Of a stretch of DNA of 64,000 nucleotides, positions 9,034-18,668 are shown piece by piece. The stretch spans positions 1,798,001 to 1,862,000 of the forward strand of contig NZ_CP109596.1 of the NCBI RefSeq assembly GCF_036327755.1, given 5' to 3'. Every line of letters starts with the position of its first letter. Within the stretch, counting starts at the first letter, position 1. This stretch comes from Nocardia sp. NBC_01503 (lineage in GTDB: Bacteria; Actinomycetota; Actinomycetes; Mycobacteriales; Mycobacteriaceae). The position numbers were made by a program, and so were the translations under genes. The notes beneath the pieces were generated by a model. The model was not told the DNA's origin. It searched no databases and worked only from the letters and a program-made list of their open reading frames with translations.

Positions 9034-11457
9034 GTGACCGATACCGTTCCTCCTGCCGAGAACGGCAGCAGCCCCGCGACCGACGGCGCCGCGAGCGATG
9101 CCCGCGCGGCGACCGAGGCAAACTCCTCCGGCCGTGCGACCAAGACCGCGAAACCTCGCAAAGCCGCCGCGAAGGCTCCCGAGCCCACGACGCTGACCGA
9201 CTGGCTGGCCGGGCTCGAGGACGAGGCGCTCGTGCGGCTGTTGCAGTTGCGCCCGGATCTCGCGGTGCCGCTGCCCGCCTCCATGGCGGTGCTGGCGGCC
9301 CGGACCGAACAGCGCGCCTCGGTACTGCGCGCCACCGACGAGCTCGACACACTCGACTTCGCGGTCATCGAAACCCTGGTGGTGCAGGGAGCCGCCGATC
9401 TACGCGATCCGAAACCGGTGCCGCGCACCGCATTGACCAAACTGCTCGGGGATCGGGTCGGCAAGGCGGCCCTCGATGCCGCGGTGGCAACGCTGCGCGC
9501 CCGCGCGCTGGTGTGGGGGTCGGACAAGGCGCTGCGTCTGACGACCGCCGCGCAGGAGGCCCTGCCCTGGCCGCTGGGCAGCACCACCGAACTACCGGAC
9601 GCGCTCACCGAACCCGAGATCAATACCGCACTGGCGGAGCTGAATCCGCCCGAGCGCGGACTGCTGGACAAACTGGCGGCGACCGGACCGCGCGGGCGCA
9701 CCCGCGACGCGGCTCCCGGTACCCCCGAGGATCGGCCGGTACAGCGACTGCTGGCACGCCGACTACTGCATTGGATCGATGACGAGACGGTCGAACTGCC
9801 GCTCTCGGTCGGTCAGGTGCTGCGGGACGAGCCGGTCACCGATCCGCACGCGCTGACCCCGCCGCAACCCGAACTCCGTAAACAGACCAGCTCGGATGTG
9901 AATGCCGCGGCCGCCGGTGAGGTGGGAGAACTGCTGCGGCACAGCGCATCCGTCCTCGATGTTCTGGGCCAGGCACCCGCGCCCGCGCTGCGCTCCGGCG
10001 GGCTCGGGGTGCGGGAGATCCGGCGGGTGGTCAAGCAGACCGGTATCGACGAGACCCGGATCGGCCTCATCGCCGAGGTGCTGGCCGCCGCCCGACTACT
10101 CGACAAGGGCTCCCCCGAACCACTTCCCGATGACGGCACCGAGGATTTCTGGGCGCCGACCACCACCGCCGACGCCTGGCTCGCCGTGGTGCCCCCGCGC
10201 CGCTGGGTGGTCTTGGCGCAGGCGTGGCTGGACCTGGATCGCTTCCCGTGGATGATCGGGCTGCGCGACGCCAATGACAAGCCCCTCGCCGCGCTCTCCG
10301 CGGAGCTGCGCAATGTGCACGCCGTACGCGACCGCCGTGCCATCCTGAGCCTGCTGGCCGAATACCCCTCCGGCAACGCGGTTTCCGCCGCCGATCTGGG
10401 GCGCGCCCTGGCCTGGCGACAGCCGCGCTGGCGGCGGCACTATCGGCTGGAGTCGGTGGAGCGCACGCTGTCCGAGGCCGAGGCGCTGGGACTGGTCGCG
10501 CGCGGCGCGGTCACCTCGGCGGGCCGCGCGCTATTGCACGGCCGCCCGGAGGACGCGGAGTCGGAGATGGCGGCGGCGCTGCCCGCACCCGTGGATCATG
10601 TGCTGGTACAGGCGGATCTGACGATTATCGCGCCCGGACCGCTCGTCCCCGAGCTGCAGGACCGGATCTCGATGGTCGCCGATATCGAATCCGCCGGTGC
10701 GGCAACGGTTTACCGACTCAGCGAAACCTCGGTGCGGCGCGCGCTGGACGGCGGTGCGACCGCGGCGGAGCTGCACAATCTGTTCGCCGCGCATTCGCGC
10801 ACCCCGGTACCGCAGGCGCTGACCTATCTCATCGACGATGTGGCGCGCCGGCACGGCCGACTGCGCGCGGGTATGGCCCAATCCTTCGTTCGCAGTGAGG
10901 ATCCCGCACTGCTGGCGGAGGTACTGGCCGCACCGGTCGCCGGGCAACTGGCGCTGCGGGCGGTGGCCCCGACGGTGGCGATCTCGCAGGCATCGCTGAA
11001 CGAGGTGCTGGAGCAGCTGCGCGCCGCGGGCTTCAGCCCCGCCGGTGAGGACTCCTCCGGCGCGATCGTGGATCTGCGGCCACGCGGTGCCCGAATCCCG
11101 GCGCGCAACGGGCAGAAGCCGAACTGGCGGCCGAATCCGCCCAGCCCCGAACAGCTTCAGGCCCTGGTCTCGGAGCTGCGCGCGGGTGAGCGTGCGGCAC
11201 AGTCGCGTTCGGGTCAAACGGTTCGCTCGGATGGCTCGCGAACCACCACCGCCGCCACCCTGAACCTGCTCCAGTTGGCCGCGCGCACAAGGCGACCCGT
11301 ACATATCGGTTATGTGGACGCCTCGGGCATAGCCACGCAGCGCATTGTCGAACCACTCAAAGTCGGTGGCGGACAACTGGACGCACTCGACCCGGTAACC
11401 GGCGCGATCCGGCACTTCACCCTGCACCGGATCGCGTCGGTAGCACTTATCGAATAG
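9034..11457 (+). CDS. Helicase-associated protein with XPB/Ssl2 N-terminal-like domain (Rv0862c type)
   Basis: The 807-residue protein has a disordered Ala/Pro/Lys-rich N-terminus (about 1-55), then a long alpha-helical region with repeated winged-helix-like units. A segment near 520-650 resembles the domain found N-terminal in XPB/Ssl2 helicases (Helicase_C_3). The C-terminus has a WYL-like stretch (VHIGYVDASGIATQRIVEP). It contains no Walker A or DEAH box, so it is not itself a helicase. The XPB helicase gene lies 2.6 kb downstream, as Rv0862c accompanies Rv0861c. A role as a partner in DNA repair is inferred from that linkage. GTG start with GGGTGAA just upstream. Confidence 0.8.
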   Translation: MTDTVPPAENGSSPATDGAASDARAATEANSSGRATKTAKPRKAAAKAPEPTTLTDWLAGLEDEALVRLLQLRPDLAVPLPASMAVLAARTEQRASVLRATDELDTLDFAVIETLVVQGAADLRDPKPVPRTALTKLLGDRVGKAALDAAVATLRARALVWGSDKALRLTTAAQEALPWPLGSTTELPDALTEPEINTALAELNPPERGLLDKLAATGPRGRTRDAAPGTPEDRPVQRLLARRLLHWIDDETVELPLSVGQVLRDEPVTDPHALTPPQPELRKQTSSDVNAAAAGEVGELLRHSASVLDVLGQAPAPALRSGGLGVREIRRVVKQTGIDETRIGLIAEVLAAARLLDKGSPEPLPDDGTEDFWAPTTTADAWLAVVPPRRWVVLAQAWLDLDRFPWMIGLRDANDKPLAALSAELRNVHAVRDRRAILSLLAEYPSGNAVSAADLGRALAWRQPRWRRHYRLESVERTLSEAEALGLVARGAVTSAGRALLHGRPEDAESEMAAALPAPVDHVLVQADLTIIAPGPLVPELQDRISMVADIESAGAATVYRLSETSVRRALDGGATAAELHNLFAAHSRTPVPQALTYLIDDVARRHGRLRAGMAQSFVRSEDPALLAEVLAAPVAGQLALRAVAPTVAISQASLNEVLEQLRAAGFSPAGEDSSGAIVDLRPRGARIPARNGQKPNWRPNPPSPEQLQALVSELRAGERAAQSRSGQTVRSDGSRTTTAATLNLLQLAARTRRPVHIGYVDASGIATQRIVEPLKVGGGQLDALDPVTGAIRHFTLHRIASVALIE

Positions 11458-11476
11458 AACCGAAGCTTCCGGGGGT

Positions 11477-11514
11477 TCGGGGGCCGAGCCCCCGACAGCC
11501 CCGAGAGTGGGGCT
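11477..11514. terminator. Tandem hairpins between convergent genes
   Basis: An 8-bp stem (11477-11484 with 11488-11495) is followed directly by a 6-bp stem (11497-11502 with 11509-11514). They lie between the helicase-associated gene and the LppU-like gene. The tails are not T-rich, so efficiency is uncertain. Confidence 0.5.
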
Positions 11515-11516
11515 TC

Positions 11517-12044
11517 CTACTTCGGATTCCCTAGGCAGAAAGTGGTTTTCGGGTCGGAGACGGTACGGAAACCGATCGAGGTGGTGGCATCACACAGGAA
11601 TTCGTCGGCCTGACCGTCGATGCGCTTGGTCACCTTGAAAGAGGCTTCCGGCGCGGTGCAGGCGACATTCTTGTATCCGGTGGTCTGGCTTTCGTTGTAG
11701 CAGGCGCCCTCCTTGAAGTTGGGCGTCAGGCACAGGAATGCGGTGGTCCCGCCATTGAGCGTCTCCTCGTACGAGGTCTGCTCTTCCTTGCAGTCGGTCT
11801 TGGTGTCGAAAATCTGGGCGACCTTGTAGACCGCCTGCTCCGAGGAGCAGTCGACCGGCTCGGTCTTGGAGTCGACCATGGATCCTTCGATCACATTGAT
11901 GCAATCGCCGACCTTGGATTTGGCGGTATCGGACTTGCTGGCGTCCTTGACCATCGAACAACCGGTCACTGCCAGCGCGGCCACCGCCACGGCCACGAGG
12001 GCCAGTACGAGGCGCAGTAGCGGCCTCGTTCCTGTGAACTTCAC
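11517..12044 (-). CDS. LppU-like lipoprotein
   Basis: The 175-residue product has a signal peptide with lipobox VTGC (Cys at about 29), so it is probably a membrane-anchored lipoprotein. The mature part contains repeated Cys residues in a spacing typical of the LppU/SCO3897 family (VGDCINV, VDCSS, KTDC, FLCLTP, FLCDA), probably forming disulfides. No enzymatic motif is visible. It follows a 30-codon gene and the GH5 gene on the same strand. Confidence 0.75.
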   Translation of the reverse strand: MKFTGTRPLLRLVLALVAVAVAALAVTGCSMVKDASKSDTAKSKVGDCINVIEGSMVDSKTEPVDCSSEQAVYKVAQIFDTKTDCKEEQTSYEETLNGGTTAFLCLTPNFKEGACYNESQTTGYKNVACTAPEASFKVTKRIDGQADEFLCDATTSIGFRTVSDPKTTFCLGNPK

Positions 12045-12141
12045 CTGCGAAAACCTTTCTCACCGTACAATTCACGGCTGCCGTGAACGCGGTGAGGATA
12101 CCTTTGCGCGATCGGCGGACGCATCACCGAATCGGGGTATT

Positions 12142-12234
12142 TCAGACCATATGCATGCCGCGCATGCCCAACATGGACAGATTCAGGATGGTGGGCAGGA
12201 GCGTGTTGAGCATCTGCAGGCTCAGGTAGTTCAT
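12142..12234 (-). CDS. Small hydrophobic peptide gene (30 aa)
   Basis: An ATG-started frame of 31 codons lies between the GH5 and LppU-like genes on the same strand. GAGAGGGA stands about 5 nt before the ATG, a good ribosome site. The product begins MNYLSLQML, is rich in Leu and Met (six Met) and ends in GMRGMHMV, so it could insert in or lie on the membrane. I recognise no family. Support is the ribosome site, the intergenic place and a clean stop; there is no proof of translation. Confidence 0.45.
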   Translation of the reverse strand: MNYLSLQMLNTLLPTILNLSMLGMRGMHMV

Positions 12235-12336
12235 CTGTTCCCTCTCGATTTGGGCGCATGTCCAGAAGTGGCGCCACGCACCTGTGTCGCCTGTTCGGAA
12301 TGGATCGTTACACAGTCGAGGCGATAAATCGCGGCG

Positions 12337-13899
12337 TCAGTATGCGGATCCGGTATCACCCGAGCCCAGCGCCGAGCCCGCATCGGAGGAGAGCCCGGCG
12401 GAACCCGAACCGGCCGACCCGCTGCCGATCGGACCGGTCGGGACGGTCGCACCCTTCGACCCCGGCCGATTGATATGGACGGTCACCGGCAGGGCGGAAC
12501 CGGCTTCCACCGTCACCACCCGCGCGCCCGCGGCCGAGGTCACCGTTCCGCCCTCCACTCGTACCTCATATCCGTTCGGATAATGCAGATCCGAGACGTA
12601 GATCTCGGTCGGCTTCGCCGCGGCATGCGGGGTGTAACGGTAAGCGAAATCGCCTGTGGCGGAGTCGAAGATCATGCGCCCGGGCGTCCCCGCGGTGGCC
12701 TGCGGATAGGTCCGCACCAGCTGTTGTCCGATATCCCCGAGGAACGGGTCCGGCCGCATACCACCCGCGCCGAACCGGGAGGCGTAATGCCAGTACTGCC
12801 AGCTGACGAAACGCTCATCGGCGCGAATTACGGTGTTGCGCAGCACCGTCGGATCACCGTCGCCGAATTCGGTTACCAGCGTAGGCAAGTGGGTGCGCTG
12901 GGCGAAGGAGTCGATATTGCCCCAGGTCTTGTCCTGCTGCACCGGGCAGAGCCCGCGCAGGAACGCCGGAAGACCCAGATAGATGGCGAGCTGACTCGGA
13001 ATGCAGTAGTCGTGCGGGGCGAAGGCGATATTCGGCGCGGTGATCGGCGGATTCTTGCCCAGGTTCGAGGGCATGGTCTCATTCCAGGTGACATTGGGCT
13101 CCCAGAACACCATGGTGTTCGCATTGCGCGCCCGCACCGCATCGGTCAATTTCTGCATGGCCGCTTGATATTTCACATCGAAGCCCGGGCAGCCGTTCGG
13201 ATAGCAGGACAGGAACGCACTGCCCGGCCACGGCTCGTTCATGAGCTCGAAGCCGAGTACGCCCGCATGCCCGTCGAGGCGTCCGGCGAGCGCGCCGAGC
13301 GCGGAGCCGAGATAGTCCAGCACACCATTGCTGTTGTCCCACACCTCATCCCAGCCCTGATTCATACTCGGCATGAGGTAGTAGAGCGGGAAGCCCAGAT
13401 TCGGTTCCAATGCGCCCGGACGAGATTTCAGCGCCCATTCGGGAAAACCGTTGCCGCCCCATATCTTCGAGAGTCCGTCCTGATGATTGTCCAGGAGGGT
13501 GTGAATCCCGTTCTGCGCCAGGGTATCCACCACGGTGGCGACCCGATCCAGATAGTCGGCGTCGACCACACCCCTGGTCGGCATGAGTCCGTCGAACGAC
13601 ACCCCGAGCCGCACGGTATTGAATCCGTGCCCGGCCAGCAGCGCCGCGTCCTCGGCGGTGAGGGTGAAGCCATCCCCGAGCTGAATGTAGGGCGCGTCTT
13701 TATCCACATTGTTCACACCGTGCAGCAGTACGACGCGCCCGAACTCGTCGACGAACCTGCCGCCGTCGGCGTGAATGGCCGCGATCGGCGTCGGTGCGGC
13801 CTGCGCGCTCGGCGGCGCGACCAGCAGCGCTCCCCCGAGCGCACCCGCCACCAGACTCACCAGCCACCGTCTGCCCCGTTGTCCCCTGCGCATCGGCAC
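12337..13899 (-). CDS. Secreted GH5 glycosidase, endoglycoceramidase-like
   Basis: The 520-residue protein has a signal peptide ending near SAQA-APTP (about residue 34) and a GH5 barrel over about 40-400. LLHGVNN near 58-64, DNHQD near 137-141, NEPW with the acid/base Glu at 222, and VTEFGDGD with the nucleophile Glu at 344 match the endoglycoceramidase branch, known from Rhodococcus. A beta-sandwich-like part follows, ending in a Gly/Ser-rich tail (about 485-520). It probably removes glycans from glycolipids outside the cell. Other GH5 specificities cannot be excluded. It is divergent from the XPB gene. Confidence 0.88.
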   Translation of the reverse strand: MPMRRGQRGRRWLVSLVAGALGGALLVAPPSAQAAPTPIAAIHADGGRFVDEFGRVVLLHGVNNVDKDAPYIQLGDGFTLTAEDAALLAGHGFNTVRLGVSFDGLMPTRGVVDADYLDRVATVVDTLAQNGIHTLLDNHQDGLSKIWGGNGFPEWALKSRPGALEPNLGFPLYYLMPSMNQGWDEVWDNSNGVLDYLGSALGALAGRLDGHAGVLGFELMNEPWPGSAFLSCYPNGCPGFDVKYQAAMQKLTDAVRARNANTMVFWEPNVTWNETMPSNLGKNPPITAPNIAFAPHDYCIPSQLAIYLGLPAFLRGLCPVQQDKTWGNIDSFAQRTHLPTLVTEFGDGDPTVLRNTVIRADERFVSWQYWHYASRFGAGGMRPDPFLGDIGQQLVRTYPQATAGTPGRMIFDSATGDFAYRYTPHAAAKPTEIYVSDLHYPNGYEVRVEGGTVTSAAGARVVTVEAGSALPVTVHINRPGSKGATVPTGPIGSGSAGSGSAGLSSDAGSALGSGDTGSAY

Positions 13900-14100
13900 C
13901 TCTATTCAGCTTTCGGAGTAATACGAACTAACTGGACAAGCGCCCAAGTTGCAGGTGATCGTAGCCACCGAAACTCGGGTCTTGACCGTTTTCGCGGAAA
14001 TGCCCGGCACCGCTCCCGCGGCAACCGTCCGGAACAGCTGTCGGTGCGATCAGGAACAATGGACTGCGGCCCGATCGGGCCCGACAAGCCAGGAGGTGCC

Positions 14101-15759
14101 GTGACCGACGGACCGCTCATCGTTCAAAGTGACAAGACACTGCTGCTCGAGGTCGATCACGAGGCCGCGGACGCCGCCCGCCAGTCCATCGCACCCTTCG
14201 CGGAGCTCGAGCGCGCCCCCGAGCATGTGCACACCTACCGCATCACCCCCCTGGCCCTGTGGAATGCCCGCGCCGCCGGTCACGATGCCGAGCAGGTGGT
14301 CGACGCACTGGTGAAGTTCTCCCGGTACGCCGTCCCGCAGCCGCTGCTGGTGGACATCGTCGACACCATGGCCAGGTACGGCCGGTTGCAGCTGGTGAAG
14401 AATCCGGCGCACGGACTCACCCTGGTCAGCCTGGATCGCGCGGTGCTCGAAGAGGTGCTCCGGCACAAGAAGATCGCCCCCATGCTCGGCACCCGCGTGG
14501 ATGACGACACCGTGGTGGTGCATCCCTCCGAGCGCGGTCGCATCAAACAGATGCTGTTGAAGATCGGCTGGCCGGCCGAGGACCTCGCGGGCTATGTCGA
14601 CGGTGAGGCGCACGCCATCGACCTCGACTACGAGGGCGGGCACTGGGAGCTGCGCGACTATCAGCAGATGGCCGCGGACTCGTTCTGGGCGGGCGGGTCC
14701 GGCGTCGTCGTCCTGCCCTGTGGTGCGGGCAAGACCATGGTCGGCGCGGCCGCGATGGCAAAAGCCAAGGCCACCACCCTGATTCTGGTCACCAATACGG
14801 TGGCCGGACGGCAGTGGCGGCGCGAACTGCTGGCCCGCACCTCGCTCACCGAGGAGGAGATCGGCGAATACTCCGGTGAGCGCAAGGAGATCCGCCCGGT
14901 CACCATCGCCACCTATCAGGTGATCACGCGCAAGACCAAGGGCGAGTACCGCCATCTCGAGCTCTTCGACAGCCGTGACTGGGGTCTGGTCATCTACGAC
15001 GAGGTGCATCTGCTGCCCGCACCGGTCTTCCGGATGACCGCGGATCTGCAGTCCCGCCGCCGCCTCGGCCTGACCGCGACCCTGGTGCGCGAGGACGGCC
15101 GCGAGGGTGATGTGTTCTCGCTGATCGGCCCCAAGCGTTACGACGCGCCGTGGAAGGATATCGAGGCGCAGGGCTGGATCGCCCCCGCCGACTGTGTCGA
15201 GGTGCGGGTGACGCTCACCGATGCCGAACGTATGGCATACGCCACAGCCGAACCGGAGGAGCGCTACAAGCTGTGCTCCACCGCGCGCACCAAGCTTCCG
15301 GTGGTGGAGTCGATCCTGGCCCAGCACAAGGGCTCGCCGAGCCTGGTCATCGGGGCGTACCTGGACCAGCTGGAAGAGCTGGGTGAGCATCTGAACGCCC
15401 CGATCATCCAGGGTTCCACCCGTACCAAGGAGCGCGAAGCGCTGTTCGACGCCTTCCGGCGCGGGGAGATTCCGGTGCTGGTGGTCAGCAAGGTCGCGAA
15501 TTTCTCCATCGATCTACCGGAAGCCTCTGTGGCCGTGCAGGTTTCGGGCACCTTCGGATCCCGGCAGGAGGAGGCGCAGCGGCTCGGGCGACTGTTGCGG
15601 CCGAAACAGGATGGCGGCCAGGCTCACTTCTATTCGGTTGTCGCACGTGACACGCTGGACGCCGAATACGCCGCGCACCGGCAGCGTTTCCTTGCGGAGC
15701 AGGGGTATGCCTATCGCATCACCGATGCGGACGACCTGCTGGGGCCGACGTTAGGATAA
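14101..15759 (+). CDS. XPB-family DNA repair helicase (Rv0861c type)
   Basis: The start is the GTG at 14101, directly behind AGGAGGTGCC; a longer open frame upstream is an artefact antisense to the GH5 gene. The 552-residue protein has an N-terminal damage-recognition-like part (1-180), then Walker A CGAGKT (207-212), DEVH (300-303) and the XPB-specific RED triad (330-332) after LTATLV. Motif VI is QEEAQRLGRLLRP near 480. These features define the bacterial XPB/ERCC3 group of SF2 helicases, which unwind 3' to 5'. The length matches Rv0861c. The helicase-associated gene at 9-11.4 kb is the usual neighbour. Confidence 0.93.
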   Translation: MTDGPLIVQSDKTLLLEVDHEAADAARQSIAPFAELERAPEHVHTYRITPLALWNARAAGHDAEQVVDALVKFSRYAVPQPLLVDIVDTMARYGRLQLVKNPAHGLTLVSLDRAVLEEVLRHKKIAPMLGTRVDDDTVVVHPSERGRIKQMLLKIGWPAEDLAGYVDGEAHAIDLDYEGGHWELRDYQQMAADSFWAGGSGVVVLPCGAGKTMVGAAAMAKAKATTLILVTNTVAGRQWRRELLARTSLTEEEIGEYSGERKEIRPVTIATYQVITRKTKGEYRHLELFDSRDWGLVIYDEVHLLPAPVFRMTADLQSRRRLGLTATLVREDGREGDVFSLIGPKRYDAPWKDIEAQGWIAPADCVEVRVTLTDAERMAYATAEPEERYKLCSTARTKLPVVESILAQHKGSPSLVIGAYLDQLEELGEHLNAPIIQGSTRTKEREALFDAFRRGEIPVLVVSKVANFSIDLPEASVAVQVSGTFGSRQEEAQRLGRLLRPKQDGGQAHFYSVVARDTLDAEYAAHRQRFLAEQGYAYRITDADDLLGPTLG

Positions 15760-15797
15760 CTGGAGGAGAAGCCTCCAGTAGGCGGGAGGGAACGCAC

Positions 15798-16466
15798 GTG
15801 CGACGCTTCGAATTCGCGGTGGACCGTGAGCATGCCCGGGCGGTCAACGAAGTCGTCGCCGACCTGCGGCGTCTGCGGGTGCTCGGGGTGGGTGCCGCGA
15901 TCGTGCTGGGTCTGGGCACCGGGTTTCTGGTGTGGGTGAATCACCCGTGGTCCTGGTTGTTGGCGGTGGCATTCCTGTTGGGGGCGGCCACCTCGCTCTT
16001 CATCGGATTGTGGACACCGCATCGCGGTCGGGTCGATCGACTCTATGCCGCAGGCGAACTCGTGCCCGCGGTGGTGTCCGAGACCGACGGCTCCAGGACG
16101 GTCCTGCTGGCGCTGGTGGATCTGGCCAAGCCGAATACCGACGGCCCGCGCTACGCCCTGGTGACGCGCACGGTGCGCACCCTGCCCGGACATCGCAATC
16201 GGATCGGCGAACAGGTGCCGTCGGTAACGGTGCGCATCGACCGCGCACCCGGTTCGGTGGGCGATCTGTGGCAGGCGGTGAGCGCCATGCCGATCGCCTG
16301 GGGCACTCGCGATCTGAACATCATCGAGCGCGCCCGCGCCACCATCCGGGAGGTCGAGTGGCAGCTGCTCACCGACAATCTGGATCTGGCGGACAAGGTG
16401 CGGCATGTGGATGCCAAACGGCTGCTGCTGGACCCGCAGCAACTACCCGAGGAGCTACGCGGATAG
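15798..16466 (+). CDS. DUF3239 membrane protein
   Basis: The 222-residue product starts at GTG behind a GGAGGG site. It has two adjacent transmembrane helices (about 32-52 and 57-74) and then a soluble beta-rich domain of about 145 residues, the layout of DUF3239. The family is restricted to Mycobacteriales and uncharacterised. It lies 38 bp after the XPB gene and may be co-transcribed with it. Confidence 0.75.
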   Translation: MRRFEFAVDREHARAVNEVVADLRRLRVLGVGAAIVLGLGTGFLVWVNHPWSWLLAVAFLLGAATSLFIGLWTPHRGRVDRLYAAGELVPAVVSETDGSRTVLLALVDLAKPNTDGPRYALVTRTVRTLPGHRNRIGEQVPSVTVRIDRAPGSVGDLWQAVSAMPIAWGTRDLNIIERARATIREVEWQLLTDNLDLADKVRHVDAKRLLLDPQQLPEELRG

Positions 16467-16527
16467 CGGGAAGTCTGCCCGGCGAATATTCCCCGAAATC
16501 CGTTGCGCCCGAACGTAGAATGATCCG

Positions 16528-17166
16528 ATGATCCCCGGCGCGAATCTTGCCGCCTTCTTCGTCGCGGCCACCGTCCTCATCATCATCCCCGGCCCCGGCG
16601 TGCTCTTCGTCATCGGCCGTGCCCTCACCTCCGGGCGAAAGGCGGCCCTGCTGTCGGTCCTGGGTCACGCCCTGGGCGTGCTCCTGGTGCTCGCCCTGGT
16701 CGCGGTCGGGCTCGGCGCGATCGTGGCGGCCTCGGCCATCGCGCTCAATACGGTCAAGATCGCGGGTGCGCTGTACCTGATCTACCTGGGCGTACAGGCG
16801 ATTCGCGAGCGTAAATCACTGCGCGAGGCATGGGAGTCCAACCGCGATCCGGCCGAGGGCGGCAAGCTCATGCGCCAGGCGTTCCTGGTCGGGATCAGCA
16901 ATCCCAAGGCCATCATCTTCTTCTCCGCGGTGCTGCCGCAGTTCGTGGATCCGGCAAGCGGGCCGGTCCCCGTGCAGATGCTCATCCTGGGCGTCATCTT
17001 CCTGTCGATCGCGGTGGTCTCGGACAGTGCCTGGGGGCTGGCGGCGGGGCTCGCCCGGGATTGGTTCGCGCGCTCGCCCAAGCGGTTGGAGCGGGTCGGC
17101 GGCGCGGGCGGAGTGATGATCATCGGACTCGGCGCGAGCGTTGCCGTGTCGGGCACCAGTCATTGA
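16528..17166 (+). CDS. LysE/RhtB family amino-acid exporter
   Basis: The 212-residue protein has six hydrophobic segments. The family N-terminal signature IIPGPGVLFVIGRALTSG is near residues 19-36, and GISNPKAIIFFSAVLPQF near 127-144 is the second conserved loop. LysE/RhtB proteins export basic amino acids, threonine, homoserine or related small molecules. The substrate is not determined by these motifs. A second family member is encoded at 18669-19313 on the other strand. Confidence 0.88.
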   Translation: MIPGANLAAFFVAATVLIIIPGPGVLFVIGRALTSGRKAALLSVLGHALGVLLVLALVAVGLGAIVAASAIALNTVKIAGALYLIYLGVQAIRERKSLREAWESNRDPAEGGKLMRQAFLVGISNPKAIIFFSAVLPQFVDPASGPVPVQMLILGVIFLSIAVVSDSAWGLAAGLARDWFARSPKRLERVGGAGGVMIIGLGASVAVSGTSH

Positions 17167-17227
17167 TCACGGCGGCGACTAGAGTCGCGGGTCGGGGTGT
17201 GCACCCCGGAAAGGGGCGGCTCGACGT

Positions 17228-18637
17228 ATGAGGCATAGCTGGTGGCGGTACACGGTGGTCGGCGCGGCACTGGTGGCGGCCGCGAACGCGGTTCCCGCAC
17301 AGGCGGATCCGAATGACCCCTGGGCGGGCGCGCCGGGGCTCGGCGATCCGTACTATCCGCTGGACGGCAATGGCGGATACGACGCCGAGAACTACGACGT
17401 CACCCTCGGCTACGACCCGGCCGCGCACGTCATCACCGGCTCCACCCGCGTCGACGCGGTCGCCACCCAGGCGCTGCACACCTTCGACCTGGACTACAGC
17501 GGCCCGCAGATCTCCAAGGTGACGGTCAATAATCTGCCCGCCTGGTTCGATCGCACGCAGGACCACGAACTGGTGATCACACCCATGCTGCCGCTGCTGC
17601 CCGGCCTGCCGTTCACCGTGCGGGTGGAGTACGCGGGCGAGATCACCGGCACCGACGGCGACGGCTGGGTGCTCTCCCCCAGCGGCGGCGCTTTCGTTGC
17701 GGGCGAACCACATTCGGCCTCGGCCTGGTATCCGCTCAATGACACGCCTTTGGACAAAGCCACTTTCGCGCTGCACGCCACCGTGCCGGCCGAATGGGAG
17801 GTCATGTCCAATGGGCTGAAGATCAGCGATGTGGTGAACGGCGGCAATCGCACGGTGAATTGGGAGATGCGCCAGCCGGTGGTCGGCTATCTGACCACCA
17901 TCGCCATCGACAAATTCGACTTCCTGGCCCAGCAGCGCGCCAATGGCACGCCGCTGTTGAGCGCCTTCGCACCCGATGCCAGCAAACAGGCCCGGGACAA
18001 CGAGGCCAGGCTGCCGGAGTTCCTGGACTTCCTCGAAACCCTGTACGGCCCATACCCGTTCGACACCGCCGGTGGCATCTACGTGGACACCGATCTGCAG
18101 TTCTCGCTGGAGACGCAGTCCCGCCCCATCTACGCGCCCTGGACCGATCTGGACACCGTGGTGCATGAGCTCACCCACCAGTGGTGGGGTGACTCCATGT
18201 CGGTGAAGCAGTGGTCCGATATCTGTCTGAACGAATGCTTCGCCAGCTACACCGCCGACTATCTGTGGCCCGAGCGCGTGGAGGGCAAGGATGTCGACGC
18301 CCAATACCGCGAGACCGTGGCCAAGTACCGCACCGAGGCCAAGTTCTGGCAGATCACCCTGCAGAATCCGGGTGTGGGAAACGAATTCACCTCGGTCTAC
18401 TACCGCGGTCCGCTCTTCCTGCACGCCCTGCGCCGCACCATGGGCGATACCGCCTTCTTCGGCGCCATCCACGATTTCGTGGACGGCCACCGCTACGGCA
18501 ATGCCTCCATGCCGGAGTTCCGCCGGTTCATGCAGTCCCGCACCCCGACGGATCTGACCGGTTTCCTCGCGGCCTGGCTGGATCGCGCCGAACCACCCGC
18601 CGACGAATTCCTGTACCCGGGCTCGCTGCGGTCCTGA
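17228..18637 (+). CDS. Secreted M1-family zinc metallopeptidase
   Basis: The 469-residue protein has a signal peptide ending near VPAQA-DPND (about residue 26). HELTH at 313-317 plus the Glu at 336 (LNECFASY) give the HExxH-(18)-E zinc site of family M1. The usual GAMEN exopeptidase motif is replaced by GGIYVDT near 282-288, and ETQSRP follows, as in a short bacterial M1 branch, so classical aminopeptidase activity is uncertain. The length is below that of PepN (about 870) because the C-terminal domains are absent. It probably acts outside the membrane. Confidence 0.88.
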   Translation: MRHSWWRYTVVGAALVAAANAVPAQADPNDPWAGAPGLGDPYYPLDGNGGYDAENYDVTLGYDPAAHVITGSTRVDAVATQALHTFDLDYSGPQISKVTVNNLPAWFDRTQDHELVITPMLPLLPGLPFTVRVEYAGEITGTDGDGWVLSPSGGAFVAGEPHSASAWYPLNDTPLDKATFALHATVPAEWEVMSNGLKISDVVNGGNRTVNWEMRQPVVGYLTTIAIDKFDFLAQQRANGTPLLSAFAPDASKQARDNEARLPEFLDFLETLYGPYPFDTAGGIYVDTDLQFSLETQSRPIYAPWTDLDTVVHELTHQWWGDSMSVKQWSDICLNECFASYTADYLWPERVEGKDVDAQYRETVAKYRTEAKFWQITLQNPGVGNEFTSVYYRGPLFLHALRRTMGDTAFFGAIHDFVDGHRYGNASMPEFRRFMQSRTPTDLTGFLAAWLDRAEPPADEFLYPGSLRS

Positions 18638-18668
18638 GCGGACCGCTGCGGGGCCGAAACCTGTTCCG

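Noticed and set aside
12475..14100. Long plus-strand open frame continuous with the XPB helicase (over 1000 codons in total)
   Set aside because: The first part is antisense to the GH5 gene and has shadow composition; the helicase has its own AGGAGGT site and GTG at 14101.
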